Below, piece after piece: positions 52,053 to 61,964 of a DNA stretch of 64,000 bases (position 1 is the first letter of the stretch; each line of letters starts with the position of its first letter). The DNA is from Paenibacillus silagei (GTDB taxonomy: Bacteria; Bacillota; Bacilli; Paenibacillales; Paenibacillaceae). The stretch lies in NCBI RefSeq assembly GCF_017874735.1, contig NZ_JAGGLV010000010.1:186001-250000 (forward strand), read 5' to 3'. The notes below the pieces were generated by a model. It was given only the letters and a program-made list of their open reading frames with translations, was not told the origin of the DNA and did no database searches. The translations under genes were made by a program, and so were the position numbers.

Positions 52053-52529
52053 ATGTCAGGATTACTTGGAAATCACTTCATGACACAGATTGGGATTCTG
52101 GTTCACGATATCGAGAAGGTGAGTCAGGCGTATGCAGACTTTTTCGGACTGGACAAGCCTCAGATCAGCATCACGGACACGGCAGACATTGCCCGGACGG
52201 AGTATAACGGCGGAGGAACAGGGGCGCGGGCGAAGCTGGCTTTTTTCGACATGGGCTCCTTGCAGTTAGAACTGATTGAACCGGATCATGAACCGAGCAC
52301 CTGGCGCGATTACCTGAATGAGCACGGGGAAGGGGTTCACCATATTGCGTTCGTGGTCGAAGGCATGAAGGACAAGATCATGCTGCTCGAAGGCAAGGGA
52401 TTCCCGCTCCAGCAGAAGGGCGAGTATACCGGCGGACGGTATGCCTACTTGGATACGTTCAAGGAATTGAAGGTAGTGCTGGAACTGCTGGAGAACGACA
52501 ACGATAACAGTAATAATAAGGATCAGTAA
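52053..52529 (+). CDS. VOC-family protein (glyoxalase/epimerase-like)
   Basis: 158 residues, ATG after AAAGGAGG. Two beta-alpha-beta-beta-beta modules: FMTQIGILVHDIEKVSQAYA, FFGLDKPQ, LQLELIEPDHEPSTWRDYL, and GEGVHHIAFVVEGMKD, LKVVLELLEND. Metal ligands His/Glu typical of methylmalonyl-CoA epimerase-like VOC proteins are present (HHIAF, LELIEP). Substrate unknown. The Asn/Asp-rich tail (NDNDNSNNKDQ) is unordered. An SDR gene follows after 33 bases, likely the same operon. Confidence 0.9.
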   Translation: MSGLLGNHFMTQIGILVHDIEKVSQAYADFFGLDKPQISITDTADIARTEYNGGGTGARAKLAFFDMGSLQLELIEPDHEPSTWRDYLNEHGEGVHHIAFVVEGMKDKIMLLEGKGFPLQQKGEYTGGRYAYLDTFKELKVVLELLENDNDNSNNKDQ

Positions 52530-52562
52530 TACAAATAGAATTCAGACGGGAGGAATTATACA

Positions 52563-53261
52563 ATGAATATTCTGATTACAGGAGCGGGACGCGGACTGGG
52601 CCTTGAGCTGGCGGCGGCTGCACTGGAACGTGGACATGCTGTTATTGCCGGGGTACGGGATCTGACGCGCGGGCAGGCAGCCTTAGCTGATCTGGCGGCA
52701 GTACACGGGGATAAGCTGACTCTAGTAACGCTTGATGTGACGGACGAGGCCGGAATAGCAGCACTTGCCGCCAGCCTGACAGAGCAGGCCCGGACACTCG
52801 GCGTCATCATCAATAATGCCGCAGTGCTGAATGCCACGGACACCCCGCTTGAAGAGCTGGATATGGAAGAGATGCAGCATGCCATGGACATCAATCTGTA
52901 CGGGCCGATGCGGGTGGTCAAGCACCTTCTACCTCTGCTGACAGGGCCGGATGCTTCAATCATTAATATATCATCAGAGGCAGGCAGTATCACCAATGCT
53001 TACCCGGGCAGCTATCCGTATACGATCTCCAAGACCGCGCTCAATATGTTCACGCAGAAGCTCCATGTCACGCTGAAGGACCGCGGCATCCATGTGCTCA
53101 GCGTCCATCCCGGCTGGATGCCTACGGATATGGGCGGAGCTAAGGCACCGCTTCACCCGCGCACCAGTGCCGAAGGGATTCTGGACCTGATCGGGCAGAG
53201 AGCCGAGCCGTCCGGCCATTTCAGATTCGTGGATTACACAGGGAAGGATATGGATATCTAG
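52563..53261 (+). CDS. Short-chain dehydrogenase/reductase
   Basis: 232 residues, ATG after GGGAGGAA. NAD(P)-binding TGAGRGLGLELAA, NNAAVLN, catalytic Ser in INISSEAGSI and YxxxK in YPYTISKTALNMF, then HPGWMPTDMGG. It is the C-factor/sepiapterin-like short SDR type. Substrate unknown. It lies 33 bases after the VOC gene and converges with the sugar efflux gene, with only 24 bases between stops. Confidence 0.92.
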   Translation: MNILITGAGRGLGLELAAAALERGHAVIAGVRDLTRGQAALADLAAVHGDKLTLVTLDVTDEAGIAALAASLTEQARTLGVIINNAAVLNATDTPLEELDMEEMQHAMDINLYGPMRVVKHLLPLLTGPDASIINISSEAGSITNAYPGSYPYTISKTALNMFTQKLHVTLKDRGIHVLSVHPGWMPTDMGGAKAPLHPRTSAEGILDLIGQRAEPSGHFRFVDYTGKDMDI

Positions 53262-53285
53262 CTGCCATGCCCGGCACTTCACCTG

Positions 53286-54497
53286 TCAAGAGGCGAGTGG
53301 AGTTGTAATGTTCTCGTCCGGAGAGCGGCGGGGCCAGAGCAGCAATCCCAGTGAGCAGACTACCAGCACTACGCAGAGCAGGTAGGAATGGCGGTATCCT
53401 AACCACTGGGCTGCGGCTCCTCCCGCCAGGCTTCCGGCCAGTCTGCCGATGGTTGTAGCATTGGTGTACAGCGTGGAGGCATAGCCGGGAAGGTCCGGCA
53501 GCAGATCCTGAATATAGCTGATGCCAATTGCAGAGATCACAGCGACAAAAAAAGCCAGCAGTACCTGTCCGGCGATGAGCTGCCACAGCTCACCTACTCC
53601 GATCACCAGCGCATAATAGATTCCCCCCATTGCCATTCCCCAGCCCAGCAGCGCCTTGCTTGTGTATTTGGCTGACAGCAGCCCCAGCACCAGCATGAAC
53701 GGAATTTCCATTAACGCACAGATACTGGCCACCGAAGCTACATTCTGTGTAGTGCCTCCCAGCGTATTGACAATGAACAAGGAGATATTCAGATTATTGG
53801 CCCAGTGTCCGGTATAGAGCAGGGTCAGGATGAGAAAAGGAACCAGTACCCTGGCATTCCTTTGCACCCCGGCGGGCTGCCGGACACGATGTTGAAGCTG
53901 CTGCTTGGCGGCTGAAGGCCGTACGAAGCTGAACACCAGAAGAGCATTGAGCAGGAAGATCAGAGTGGTCGACGAGAAGATCCCCTGAAATCCGAAGCGG
54001 CTCAGGAGGGCGGCTCCTACCAGGGGACCGCTGATGAAGCCAAGGGAGAACATCGAGCGCAGGGCCGAGTTAGCCAAGGCATGATCAGGAGAGCTGCTGG
54101 CGCTCACAGCTTCTCTGGCACTGGCGAATAATTGCGGCATCGCCGGGGCGCCGGCTGCGGTGAATATGGTCATATAGGCCAGCAGCGGGTAGAAGTCATG
54201 GATGAATATGTATCCGGCAAAAGCAACCGCGTTGAACATCATACAGATCACCATCAGCCTGCGTCGGTTCAGCCCGGCGTCGGAGCGTTTGGCAATGAAC
54301 ATGCTTAAGGCTACTCCGCTAAGCAGCGTCACCGCTGTAAATATTCCGAAGGTTCCGGCGGATACGCCGAGTTCTTCTGTGAAGTAGACCGCCAGGAATG
54401 GAGCGCTGATCGAGATGGCCATTCCCTGGAACAGCATGCAGAGCAGGAATATAGGATAGCTTGGAATGAGGAGCAGAGCATAGGTTCTTTTGAGCAT
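53286..54497 (-). CDS. SetA-like sugar efflux MFS transporter
   Basis: 403 residues, 12 predicted helices. It begins with a cytoplasmic MLKRTYALLLIPSYPIFLLC and has FQGMAISISAPFLAVYFTEE, KRSDAGLNRRRLMVICMMFN, FSLGFISGPLVGAALLSRFG and TGHWANNLNISLFIVNTLGG. This fits the sugar efflux transporter group (SetA/SetB). Such pumps relieve sugar-phosphate stress or export glycosides. AAAGGAAG lies 12 bases before the start. The next gene upstream, divergent, is a GH3 beta-glucosidase, so a link with intracellular glycoside cleavage is possible. The 273-base gap between them shows no other gene. Confidence 0.88.
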   Translation of the reverse strand: MLKRTYALLLIPSYPIFLLCMLFQGMAISISAPFLAVYFTEELGVSAGTFGIFTAVTLLSGVALSMFIAKRSDAGLNRRRLMVICMMFNAVAFAGYIFIHDFYPLLAYMTIFTAAGAPAMPQLFASAREAVSASSSPDHALANSALRSMFSLGFISGPLVGAALLSRFGFQGIFSSTTLIFLLNALLVFSFVRPSAAKQQLQHRVRQPAGVQRNARVLVPFLILTLLYTGHWANNLNISLFIVNTLGGTTQNVASVASICALMEIPFMLVLGLLSAKYTSKALLGWGMAMGGIYYALVIGVGELWQLIAGQVLLAFFVAVISAIGISYIQDLLPDLPGYASTLYTNATTIGRLAGSLAGGAAAQWLGYRHSYLLCVVLVVCSLGLLLWPRRSPDENITTPLAS

Positions 54498-54770
54498 AGA
54501 GTGTGTGAACTTCCTTTCAGCATTGTTTAGTCTTAACTTCGATTTATCTATAGTATAACGTCAATAGTATGTGATGTATCTGATTAACGTCTTTACAGTA
54601 CGGAATCCCTAATAATGAACTGATTTTTGGGCCAATTGTTCAGGTGTTATTGTCAGGAAGGATCTTTTAAGATGGAGGAGGATAGGACAGCCGGGCTGTG
54701 CGGAGGAAAGAGGATGCTGGTTTGGCTGGAGATGAAACCGTTATCATGAAGAATGAAGGAGAGATTACAT

Positions 54771-57593
54771 TTGGACGCTGCTGCATATCCCTTTAGACAA
54801 ACGGAATTGCCATTAGATGAACGTGTTCAGGATCTGCTCTCCCGGCTGACGCTTGCGGAGAAAGTCAGTCTGATGCCGCAATATCAGGCTGCCATTGAAC
54901 GGCTGGGTGTAGGCGGTTACAAGCATGGAACGGAGGGAGCGCACGGGATTTCATGGCTGGGCAAAGCCACCTCCTACCCGCAGCCAAGCGGCCTCGCCTG
55001 TACCTGGAATCCGGCGCTGCTGAAGAGAATCGGCTCGGCGATCGGGGATGAGGCCAGAGCCTTTTACCGCAAGAATCCCACTATTAACGGCTTGACTCTC
55101 TGGGCACCGACTGTGGATATGGAACGGGACCCGCGCTGGGGGAGAACAGAGGAAGCCTACGGGGAAGACCCTGAGCTGACAGGCCGGCTGAGTATAGCGC
55201 TCGTCCAGGGAATTCAGGGGGATCATCCGGTGTATCTGAAAGCGGTAGCGACCCTGAAGCATTTCCTCGGGAACAATAATGAGATCGACCGGGGGGTGGC
55301 TTCGTCCAGCATTGACCCGCGCAATATGCGCGAATATTATCTGGAAGCGTTCAAGCCTGCCTTCAAGGAAGGCGGCGCACAATCCATGATGACCGCCTAC
55401 AATTCGGTGAACGGCGTGCCGGTTATCCTCCATCCGGCAGTGATGGAGATTGTGAAGGGCGAATGGGAGATGGACGGCTTCATTGTCAGCGATGCCGGAG
55501 ACCTGTTCGGGATTGTGAAGGACCATAAGTATTATGATTCCTTCGCAGAGTCCATGGCGGAATCCATTAAGAATGGCATTGACAGTGTAACCGAAGAGAC
55601 AGAGGAGACCATTAAGGTTATTCACGAGGCGTTCCGTGAAGGACTGCTGACCGAGGCGGATCTGGACCGCGCGCTGGCGAACACCTTCCGCGTCCGCTTC
55701 CGGCTCGGTGAGTTCGATCCGGAGGAAGGTAATCCGTATACGAAGATAGACGACTCAACCATTCTCAGCAAAGCGCATGGCGAGCTGTCACTCGAAGCCG
55801 CGAAGGAATCCATCGTGCTGCTGAAGAACGACAACGCTGCCCTTCCGCTGAATGCAGCCTCGTTGTCCAAGGTCGCTGTGATCGGCACGCTGGGGGACGA
55901 AGCGTTCAGAGACTGGTATTCCGGTACGCTGCCATATGCCGTGACCCCTTTGCAAGGAATCATCAAGAAGCTGGCAGGTAAGCAGGTCACCTTCGAGAGC
56001 GGGGATGACCGGATCATTCTGACCTCCGCTGCCAGCGGACAAGCAGTGGGCATCACGGGCGAGGACGGACGGCTCGCAGTGCTGCATGATCAGCCGGAGC
56101 GGGGAGAGATGTTCCGCCATACGGCGTGGGGCTGGACTGCTCATACCCTTGAATCTGCCAGCAGGGGACAATATGTTACCCTGACAGATGCCGGCACACT
56201 GACCGCTTCCGCTGATGAAATCTATGGCTGGTATGTGAAGGAATCGCTGAATCTGGTCCCGGAGGGGGAAGGCACCGTCAGCTTGCGTACCTGGAACAAT
56301 CAGCCGCTCGTTATCAGTGCTGAGGACGGAACCATTCGCGCTGCTGAAGAACAAACGTCTGCCGAAGCAGCCCAATTCCATAAGAAAGTTGTCGTGAACG
56401 GCGTAGAAGCAGCAGCAGAAGCGGCCCGGGCCGCTGAGGTTGCCGTTGTATTCGTCGGTAACCATCCGCTCTTGAACGGCAAGGAGGAGATTGACCGGCC
56501 GGATATCGTACTGCCCGCAGAGCAGGAGAACCTGGTCAAGGCTGTCTATGCCGCCAACCCGAACACCGTCGTAGTGATCGTCGGCAGCTATCCGATTTCC
56601 TCCACCTGGATCGACGAGCATATACCGGCTGTGCTGTACACCTCGCACAGCGGACAGGAGCTGGGCCATGCAGTCGCAGATGTCCTGTTCGGCGATTACA
56701 GCCCGTCCGGCAAGCTGAATATGACCTGGTACCGCAGCGTCAGCCAGCTGCCTGAATTCATGGACTACGATATTATCAAAGGCAAGAGAACCTACATGTA
56801 CTTCGACGGTGAACCGCTCTATCCGTTCGGTCACGGTCTGAGCTATGCGCAGGTGAATTATAACAAGCTATCACTGGCAGCGGAGGAAGTACAGCAGGAT
56901 GGTATTATCAGTCTGAACGTAGAGCTTGAGAACAGCGGGAGTGTAGACGGTGACGAGGTAGTTCAGCTGTATGTCCAGTGCTTGTCTACCCGGATCAGGC
57001 GTCCGCTTAAGCAATTGAAGAGGTTTGACAAAATCCGGCTGGCTGCCGGACAGAAGCAGACGGTCACATTCACCTTACCGGCCGCTGAACTTTCCTTCTG
57101 GGACGTCAGCCGCGAACAGTACTGTGTGGAGGATGGGGAATACCAGCTGATGGCAGGCCGTTCCTCGGGAGATATCCGGCTGTCAGCCACAATCAGGTTG
57201 CATGGCGAGACCGTTCCGCCGCGTGATCTGTATGCGCCGGTTAAGGCTGAGAATTACGATGATTACGAAGCAGTTTTCCTTGATGAATGCAAGGCTGGCG
57301 GCGCTGCGGTGCATCCGGTGAAGGAAGGGGCATGGATCGCCTTCCATAATGTCCGGTTTGCAGAGGGTGCAGCAGGCGTCGAGATGCTTGTATCCTCCGT
57401 CAAGGGAGGCGTGGTTGAAGTCCGGACCGGCAGTCCGTCCGGCAAGCTTGCGGCAACGCTCGCGGTTCCGGCAGGCGGGGAGCAGCAGTGGCATGGCCAG
57501 TCCGCTATAGCGGGTGTGGATGCCGGAACCACAGATGTATATCTTGTCTTGCGGGGTGAGGTTCTGCTCAGCCGCGTGCAGTTTACGGTGTAG
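54771..57593 (+). CDS. Glycoside hydrolase family 3 beta-glucosidase with CBM6-like C-terminus
   Basis: 940 residues from a TTG at 54771 (AAGGAG 9 bases upstream); the in-frame ATG at 54753 has no site of its own. GH3 N-domain with APTVDMERDPRWGRTEEAYG, LKHFLGNNNEIDR and nucleophile Asp241 (GFIVSDAGDLFG); GH3 C-domain from about 340, interrupted by an inserted beta-rich domain (about 425-540, TGEDGRLAVLHDQ, WGWTAHTLESASRGQYVTL); then FAEVAVVFVGNHP-like region, GHGLSYAQVNY and Fn3-like domain. The last 115 residues resemble CBM6 (AFHNVRFAEGAAGVEMLVSS, GVVEVRTGSPSGK). No signal peptide. Cleaves beta-glucosides, probably inside the cell. Confidence 0.93.
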   Translation: MDAAAYPFRQTELPLDERVQDLLSRLTLAEKVSLMPQYQAAIERLGVGGYKHGTEGAHGISWLGKATSYPQPSGLACTWNPALLKRIGSAIGDEARAFYRKNPTINGLTLWAPTVDMERDPRWGRTEEAYGEDPELTGRLSIALVQGIQGDHPVYLKAVATLKHFLGNNNEIDRGVASSSIDPRNMREYYLEAFKPAFKEGGAQSMMTAYNSVNGVPVILHPAVMEIVKGEWEMDGFIVSDAGDLFGIVKDHKYYDSFAESMAESIKNGIDSVTEETEETIKVIHEAFREGLLTEADLDRALANTFRVRFRLGEFDPEEGNPYTKIDDSTILSKAHGELSLEAAKESIVLLKNDNAALPLNAASLSKVAVIGTLGDEAFRDWYSGTLPYAVTPLQGIIKKLAGKQVTFESGDDRIILTSAASGQAVGITGEDGRLAVLHDQPERGEMFRHTAWGWTAHTLESASRGQYVTLTDAGTLTASADEIYGWYVKESLNLVPEGEGTVSLRTWNNQPLVISAEDGTIRAAEEQTSAEAAQFHKKVVVNGVEAAAEAARAAEVAVVFVGNHPLLNGKEEIDRPDIVLPAEQENLVKAVYAANPNTVVVIVGSYPISSTWIDEHIPAVLYTSHSGQELGHAVADVLFGDYSPSGKLNMTWYRSVSQLPEFMDYDIIKGKRTYMYFDGEPLYPFGHGLSYAQVNYNKLSLAAEEVQQDGIISLNVELENSGSVDGDEVVQLYVQCLSTRIRRPLKQLKRFDKIRLAAGQKQTVTFTLPAAELSFWDVSREQYCVEDGEYQLMAGRSSGDIRLSATIRLHGETVPPRDLYAPVKAENYDDYEAVFLDECKAGGAAVHPVKEGAWIAFHNVRFAEGAAGVEMLVSSVKGGVVEVRTGSPSGKLAATLAVPAGGEQQWHGQSAIAGVDAGTTDVYLVLRGEVLLSRVQFTV

Positions 57594-57628
57594 GTATTCT
57601 TGCATTGCGGGACCTTTGTGTAGATGTG

Positions 57629-57673
57629 AAAAAAGCTTCTGGATGGCCCTTTGGGCGGTCCAGAAGCTTTTTT
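57629..57673 (+). terminator. Terminator after GH3 gene
   Basis: AAAAAAGCTTCTGGA pairs perfectly with TCCAGAAGCTTTTTT across a 15-base loop. Confidence 0.95.
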
Positions 57674-57745
57674 GTTGAACTGGCTGTGAATCAGTCCCTA
57701 AAAATACCATTACTTGTATACGGAATAATCAGGGAGTGACCTTCT

Positions 57746-60700
57746 ATGCCAAGCAAGATTGCAGTGCATAAACCGGCAGAGCCGCAGAACGTGACCCACA
57801 GAAGACCAGTGCAAGTCCCGCTCGCAGACAAGGCGGCATTGAAGCCGCCGCTGCGAACCCCGCTTGAGCTCAACCAGCTGGCCCACCGCCTTCGAACAGC
57901 CCCGGAGACTGTAAGCTCCAGAGAGTTCAATCTGCTCAGCGGTGTAATTGGCCTGCGGAGCGCGCTTATGCTGCTGGACCAAGGTAAGCGAACCAAGTCT
58001 GAACAGGCTGAACAGACCCGCGCGAAAGCAGACAAACCTAGCTTACCTGAATTAGGCTCCAAAAAAACGGCTGAAATCAAGTCTCCACCAATCATCAAAA
58101 AACCGGATACGGCCCGGGCCATCCATGCCTTCAGGAAAACCTCACAGTCGGAAGCCATGCGGGGAGGGAAGTCAGAGGTCAAGCCTGCCGTAGTCCAAGC
58201 ACAGGCAGAGAAGACTGGAAAAGCGGAGGCGGCGGCTATACATGCCCGGTCAGAAGGTGGACTCAAGCCTCCGGCGAAAGTGAGCTCCAGTGCGAAGCCG
58301 GAACGCAAAACGGAAGCTAAGATGGGCGTTGAGGCAGATGGGAAGACCTCTGCCAGAATAGCTGCGCCAAGGCAGAGGCTGGCAGACAAGCCAGCTGGGC
58401 CGGAGCAAAAGTCTGCAGACAAGCCAGCTACGCCAGGACTGAAGTCTACAGCAGCAGGTCCACAGTCTTCTGCCTCGCCTCTGAAAGCAAGGAGAACAGG
58501 TGCCAAGGCTCCGGTTATTCATATTAAAGGCAGCAATCCGGGCGGCATAATCGGGCAGCTAAGCAGCGTTGCTCCGGCTGAAATCACTCAGGCGTACAAC
58601 CAGGCGGTAGGTGTCTCCGGTGAGGCGCTGGGGCAGCAAAGACAGCAGGCAGAGAAGGCGCTGCCTGTCATTGCGGCACCCACTGGCATCGCACCCGGCC
58701 CGGCTGCTGATCCTATGAAGCGCACAGCGGCAGCTCCGCTGCCCGCCGCCAAGCTGCCTGCTTTTCAGAGCGGTAAGCAAGGCGGGGATACGTCAGCTGG
58801 AGTAAACAGCTTTCCTCAAGTCACCGAGGAGACAGATCCGGATCAGATGATGGAGGAAGCAAGCAGGTATGCGGCGAATCCGCCGGAGGTTGCTCTCACT
58901 GGTGAAGCTGATCCATCCCAGGTGGAGAGCTTTCAGGCAGAAGCCAAGCAGCATGTGCAGACTGTACAGGCTTCCGAGCTGGAGCAGACCCGGCAGGATT
59001 TCGGAGAAAACCGGATTCAGCCCAAGCCGGATAAGAGCATTCTGCGTTCTGCGCATACGATCCGCGCGGTGGCGCCGCCAGCTTTTCAACTGAAACCCGC
59101 GGGTTCAATTCCGCCCGATGTAGCTGGCTACCTCAACCCGCAGCTGGCGGCTCAGCTTCAGGTCTATATGGAGAATAGTCAAGCGAAGTACCAGAAAGGA
59201 AAGGCGCCGTTTGATGCGGGAGTCACAGCTGCAGAGGGCGATACCAAGGCAGAGATCGAACGGCTGAAGACTGAAGCATCCGGGAAGCAGCAGACTGAGC
59301 AGGCTGCGGCTAAGGCAGAGGTCTTAGGATACCGGACGCAGTGGCAGGAAGAGATCAAGGCCACCAGCGGGGAATTCGACCGCGAAGCGGGGACAGCAGC
59401 AGCAGAGAAGAATCGGGAAATCAAGGGAATCAAGGATGAGAAGGAAGGCGAGGTTAAGCGCAAGCTGTCTGCTGCAGAAGCTGAATCCCGCAAGGAATAC
59501 AAGAACACGAAGAGCCAAGCAGAGGAGAAGCAAAAGGAAGGGGAGGCTGAAGGAGAACAAAAGAAAAAGGCCAAGAATCCCTGGGAGTGGCTCAAGCAAA
59601 AAGGCAAGCAGATTGGCGAGGCCATCCAAAAGGGGATGAATTTCCTTTTCACACAGCTGCGCAAGGCCGTCAAAGCCATTTTCGATAAAGCTAAACAAGC
59701 GGTTGTTGGGCTGATTGAAGCCGGCCGGAAGCTGATTGTCAGTGCGATCAAAGGCTTCGGGAACGTGCTGAAGGGAATTGCGAATACCCTATTTGCCCGC
59801 TTCCCGGGCATTGCCAAGAAGATTAACGGCTGGATCGACCGTGCGGTGAACAAGGCAGTTCAAGTTGTGAATACGGCTGCTGCTCTCCTGAAGAAGGGAG
59901 TAAGCGCCGCCCTGGATTTCATGGGGAAAACGGTGGATAAGCTGTTCGCCGGCGTACAGTCACTGTATAACGGTATATTATCGGGAATTGGAAAGTTCTT
60001 GAGTGGTGAATTTAAAATTAATTTCGGCAAGGCGCTGGAGGTTGCACAGATTGCTGCGGAGGTTGCGGCTGCTTTTGCTACGGGCGGCGGAAGTGTCCTG
60101 GTGCAGATTGCCACTTGGCTGACCTCGACCCTCCCTAAGCTGCTGCGTCAGGCGAACACGGTCATGACTGTGGTGAGCACCCTGCGGAATTTCAAGGTGC
60201 AGAATCTGAAGCAGCTTCTGAATCCGGCGGGCTTGGGCGGCTTTCTGGTCAAGGGGCTGTTCGGTGAGCTGAAGCCACTACAGACAGGCCAGGGAGATGA
60301 TAAGGAGAAGGACAAGGATGGGGGCAAGGCTCCAAAAGGCGGAAGCCAGGAAAAAGGACTGATGAGGGTGCTGCAGCTTCTTCAGGGTGTGTTCGAACTT
60401 CTTCAAAAGACAGTCGGCAAGGTGTCAGGCGCGATTAACAAGGCTCTGCCGGTGATCAACATCTCGGGCAAGTCGTGGTTCAATCCGTTCAGCATGGTGT
60501 ATGCCGGTATGGTTCAGGGTCTGGAGGTATTGAAGAACCCTGCCGAGGCTCTGAGTGAGGGGGCAGGCAAGCTGAAGGAAGCGGCTGGAGGCTTGTTCAA
60601 GGGGATTCGTGAGAAGGTAACCGAAGCCGCCGGCGGCATTAAAGCAAAGGTTCAGCTGCTCGGAAAACCGGCTCAGCTTATGTCCGTCTTGGCTAACAAA

Positions 60701-61963
60701 GGCGTCGATATGGTACTGAATTTCATCATCACCAATCCGCCGTCAGCACTGATTAAGGCTGTATTCAAAGGAATTGAAGCCGTGGCTGGCCAATCACTGG
60801 TTGATCTGATTCGCCAGCATATTCCGTTCGCAGACAAGCTTATTAACAAAATTGCAGCGTCCAGCCCGGTCCAGGGCCTGCTTCAGCCGCTTCAGGGGCC
60901 TGTGGATAAGGTAGGCGGATTGATCGACGAAGCCACACAAGGAGCAACGGGACTTGTGGATGAAGCCCAGTCGCAGACCAATCAGGTCTTCGGCAACGGC
61001 ACGAAGCTGCTGGCTAATCTGTCCGGGATCACCGGCGGTGCGGGCAAAGACAGTCCAGGGAAAAACAGCTCAGGCAAAAAAGAAGAACCCAAGGCCAGCG
61101 GAAAAGCGGGCGCTGCCAAAAATGAAACCACCGGTGACTTCCTCGGCACTGTCAAGGGAGGCGTGCATACCCGCCTGTTAGCCTTCGGCAAGAAGCTTTT
61201 GAAATCAGGGGTTAATCTCGTAGCCGCGGGTGCCGGGAAGCTTAAGAACGCCATTGCCGGCCTGCTGGTCAACTTCAAAATCGGCAAAGAAAGCCACGAG
61301 CTCTGGGTCGAGAAACGCGGCAGCGGGCATGTGGTAATGATGGCTAGTGAGAATAAACGAACCGTACCCAAAATTATAGAGGGATTTAAGATACGAATAG
61401 GGAATTTAGACAAGGTTAAAGTTGGAAATAAAGATTTTAAAATTCACGAGCGAATCAAGCAATTAAAAGAACGTAATACCAAGATAGAAGCCACACCACA
61501 GGACAAGTTAGTGAATTCAGATCTTGAAACTATCGCGTCTGTGATCAGTGAGGTTGAACAGTATCTGGAGAACAAAGAGGGTGGGGCTGAGGGGAAGGGT
61601 AGTACTGTATTTGAGAATGGTCGGGCGTCAATTGAAACATTCAAGTCAAATCCAAAGGTTTTTAGTGGAAAATCAGCTGAAGAAATTGCAAAGATCTTAG
61701 AAGATGCAGGATACGAAGTTACAGTTCAGGCTTCTAAAAAATCAAGATCGGGTGCGAAAATCATCAAAATTCAAAATACTGGAGGAGATAAGAACATAAC
61801 ACAAATGCAGGTTTCTCCTGGTGGAGGCAGACATGGTGAAAGTCCATACGTTAAAATAAGCACCAGTGATCAGGGAATTATTAAAATTGTCGATGGTTCT
61901 GAAAATGTGTATAAAACAGACGGTGCAGAAACTGCAACTATTATCTTTACAAGGAGGAAATAA
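57746..61963 (+). CDS. Large polymorphic-toxin carrier protein with C-terminal RNase-like toxin domain
   Basis: 1405 residues, ATG with AGGGAGTG upstream. No signal peptide, WXG/LXG or DUF4157 module seen. In order: disordered Lys/Pro/Ala-rich N-terminus (1-400), with a short repeat SADKPA/LADKPA; soluble segment (400-480); charged coiled coil (about 480-612); amphipathic/hydrophobic helices (about 613-850), starting NPWEWLKQKGKQIGEAIQKG; linker GDDKEKDKDGGK; more helices (865-1110); Gly/Ser/Lys linker; pre-toxin module (about 1170-1290, ESHELWVEKRGSGHVVMMAS); toxin domain (about 1292-1405) with FSGKSAEEIAKILEDAGYEV, VSPGGGRHGESPYVKIST and TATIIF. This tip resembles a BECR-type RNase. The carrier resembles effectors of contractile-injection or other unknown export systems, but no such genes are near. 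An immunity gene follows. Confidence 0.75.
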   Translation: MPSKIAVHKPAEPQNVTHRRPVQVPLADKAALKPPLRTPLELNQLAHRLRTAPETVSSREFNLLSGVIGLRSALMLLDQGKRTKSEQAEQTRAKADKPSLPELGSKKTAEIKSPPIIKKPDTARAIHAFRKTSQSEAMRGGKSEVKPAVVQAQAEKTGKAEAAAIHARSEGGLKPPAKVSSSAKPERKTEAKMGVEADGKTSARIAAPRQRLADKPAGPEQKSADKPATPGLKSTAAGPQSSASPLKARRTGAKAPVIHIKGSNPGGIIGQLSSVAPAEITQAYNQAVGVSGEALGQQRQQAEKALPVIAAPTGIAPGPAADPMKRTAAAPLPAAKLPAFQSGKQGGDTSAGVNSFPQVTEETDPDQMMEEASRYAANPPEVALTGEADPSQVESFQAEAKQHVQTVQASELEQTRQDFGENRIQPKPDKSILRSAHTIRAVAPPAFQLKPAGSIPPDVAGYLNPQLAAQLQVYMENSQAKYQKGKAPFDAGVTAAEGDTKAEIERLKTEASGKQQTEQAAAKAEVLGYRTQWQEEIKATSGEFDREAGTAAAEKNREIKGIKDEKEGEVKRKLSAAEAESRKEYKNTKSQAEEKQKEGEAEGEQKKKAKNPWEWLKQKGKQIGEAIQKGMNFLFTQLRKAVKAIFDKAKQAVVGLIEAGRKLIVSAIKGFGNVLKGIANTLFARFPGIAKKINGWIDRAVNKAVQVVNTAAALLKKGVSAALDFMGKTVDKLFAGVQSLYNGILSGIGKFLSGEFKINFGKALEVAQIAAEVAAAFATGGGSVLVQIATWLTSTLPKLLRQANTVMTVVSTLRNFKVQNLKQLLNPAGLGGFLVKGLFGELKPLQTGQGDDKEKDKDGGKAPKGGSQEKGLMRVLQLLQGVFELLQKTVGKVSGAINKALPVINISGKSWFNPFSMVYAGMVQGLEVLKNPAEALSEGAGKLKEAAGGLFKGIREKVTEAAGGIKAKVQLLGKPAQLMSVLANKGVDMVLNFIITNPPSALIKAVFKGIEAVAGQSLVDLIRQHIPFADKLINKIAASSPVQGLLQPLQGPVDKVGGLIDEATQGATGLVDEAQSQTNQVFGNGTKLLANLSGITGGAGKDSPGKNSSGKKEEPKASGKAGAAKNETTGDFLGTVKGGVHTRLLAFGKKLLKSGVNLVAAGAGKLKNAIAGLLVNFKIGKESHELWVEKRGSGHVVMMASENKRTVPKIIEGFKIRIGNLDKVKVGNKDFKIHERIKQLKERNTKIEATPQDKLVNSDLETIASVISEVEQYLENKEGGAEGKGSTVFENGRASIETFKSNPKVFSGKSAEEIAKILEDAGYEVTVQASKKSRSGAKIIKIQNTGGDKNITQMQVSPGGGRHGESPYVKISTSDQGIIKIVDGSENVYKTDGAETATIIFTRRK

Positions 61964-61964
61964 A

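Noticed and set aside
57746..61963. Phage tape-measure protein
   Set aside because: No phage genes nearby, and the C-terminal toxin-like tip with adjacent immunity gene fits a polymorphic toxin better.
61866..61964. Longer start for the immunity gene
   Set aside because: It lies in the toxin coding sequence; the GTG at 61965 has an AAGGAGG at proper distance.
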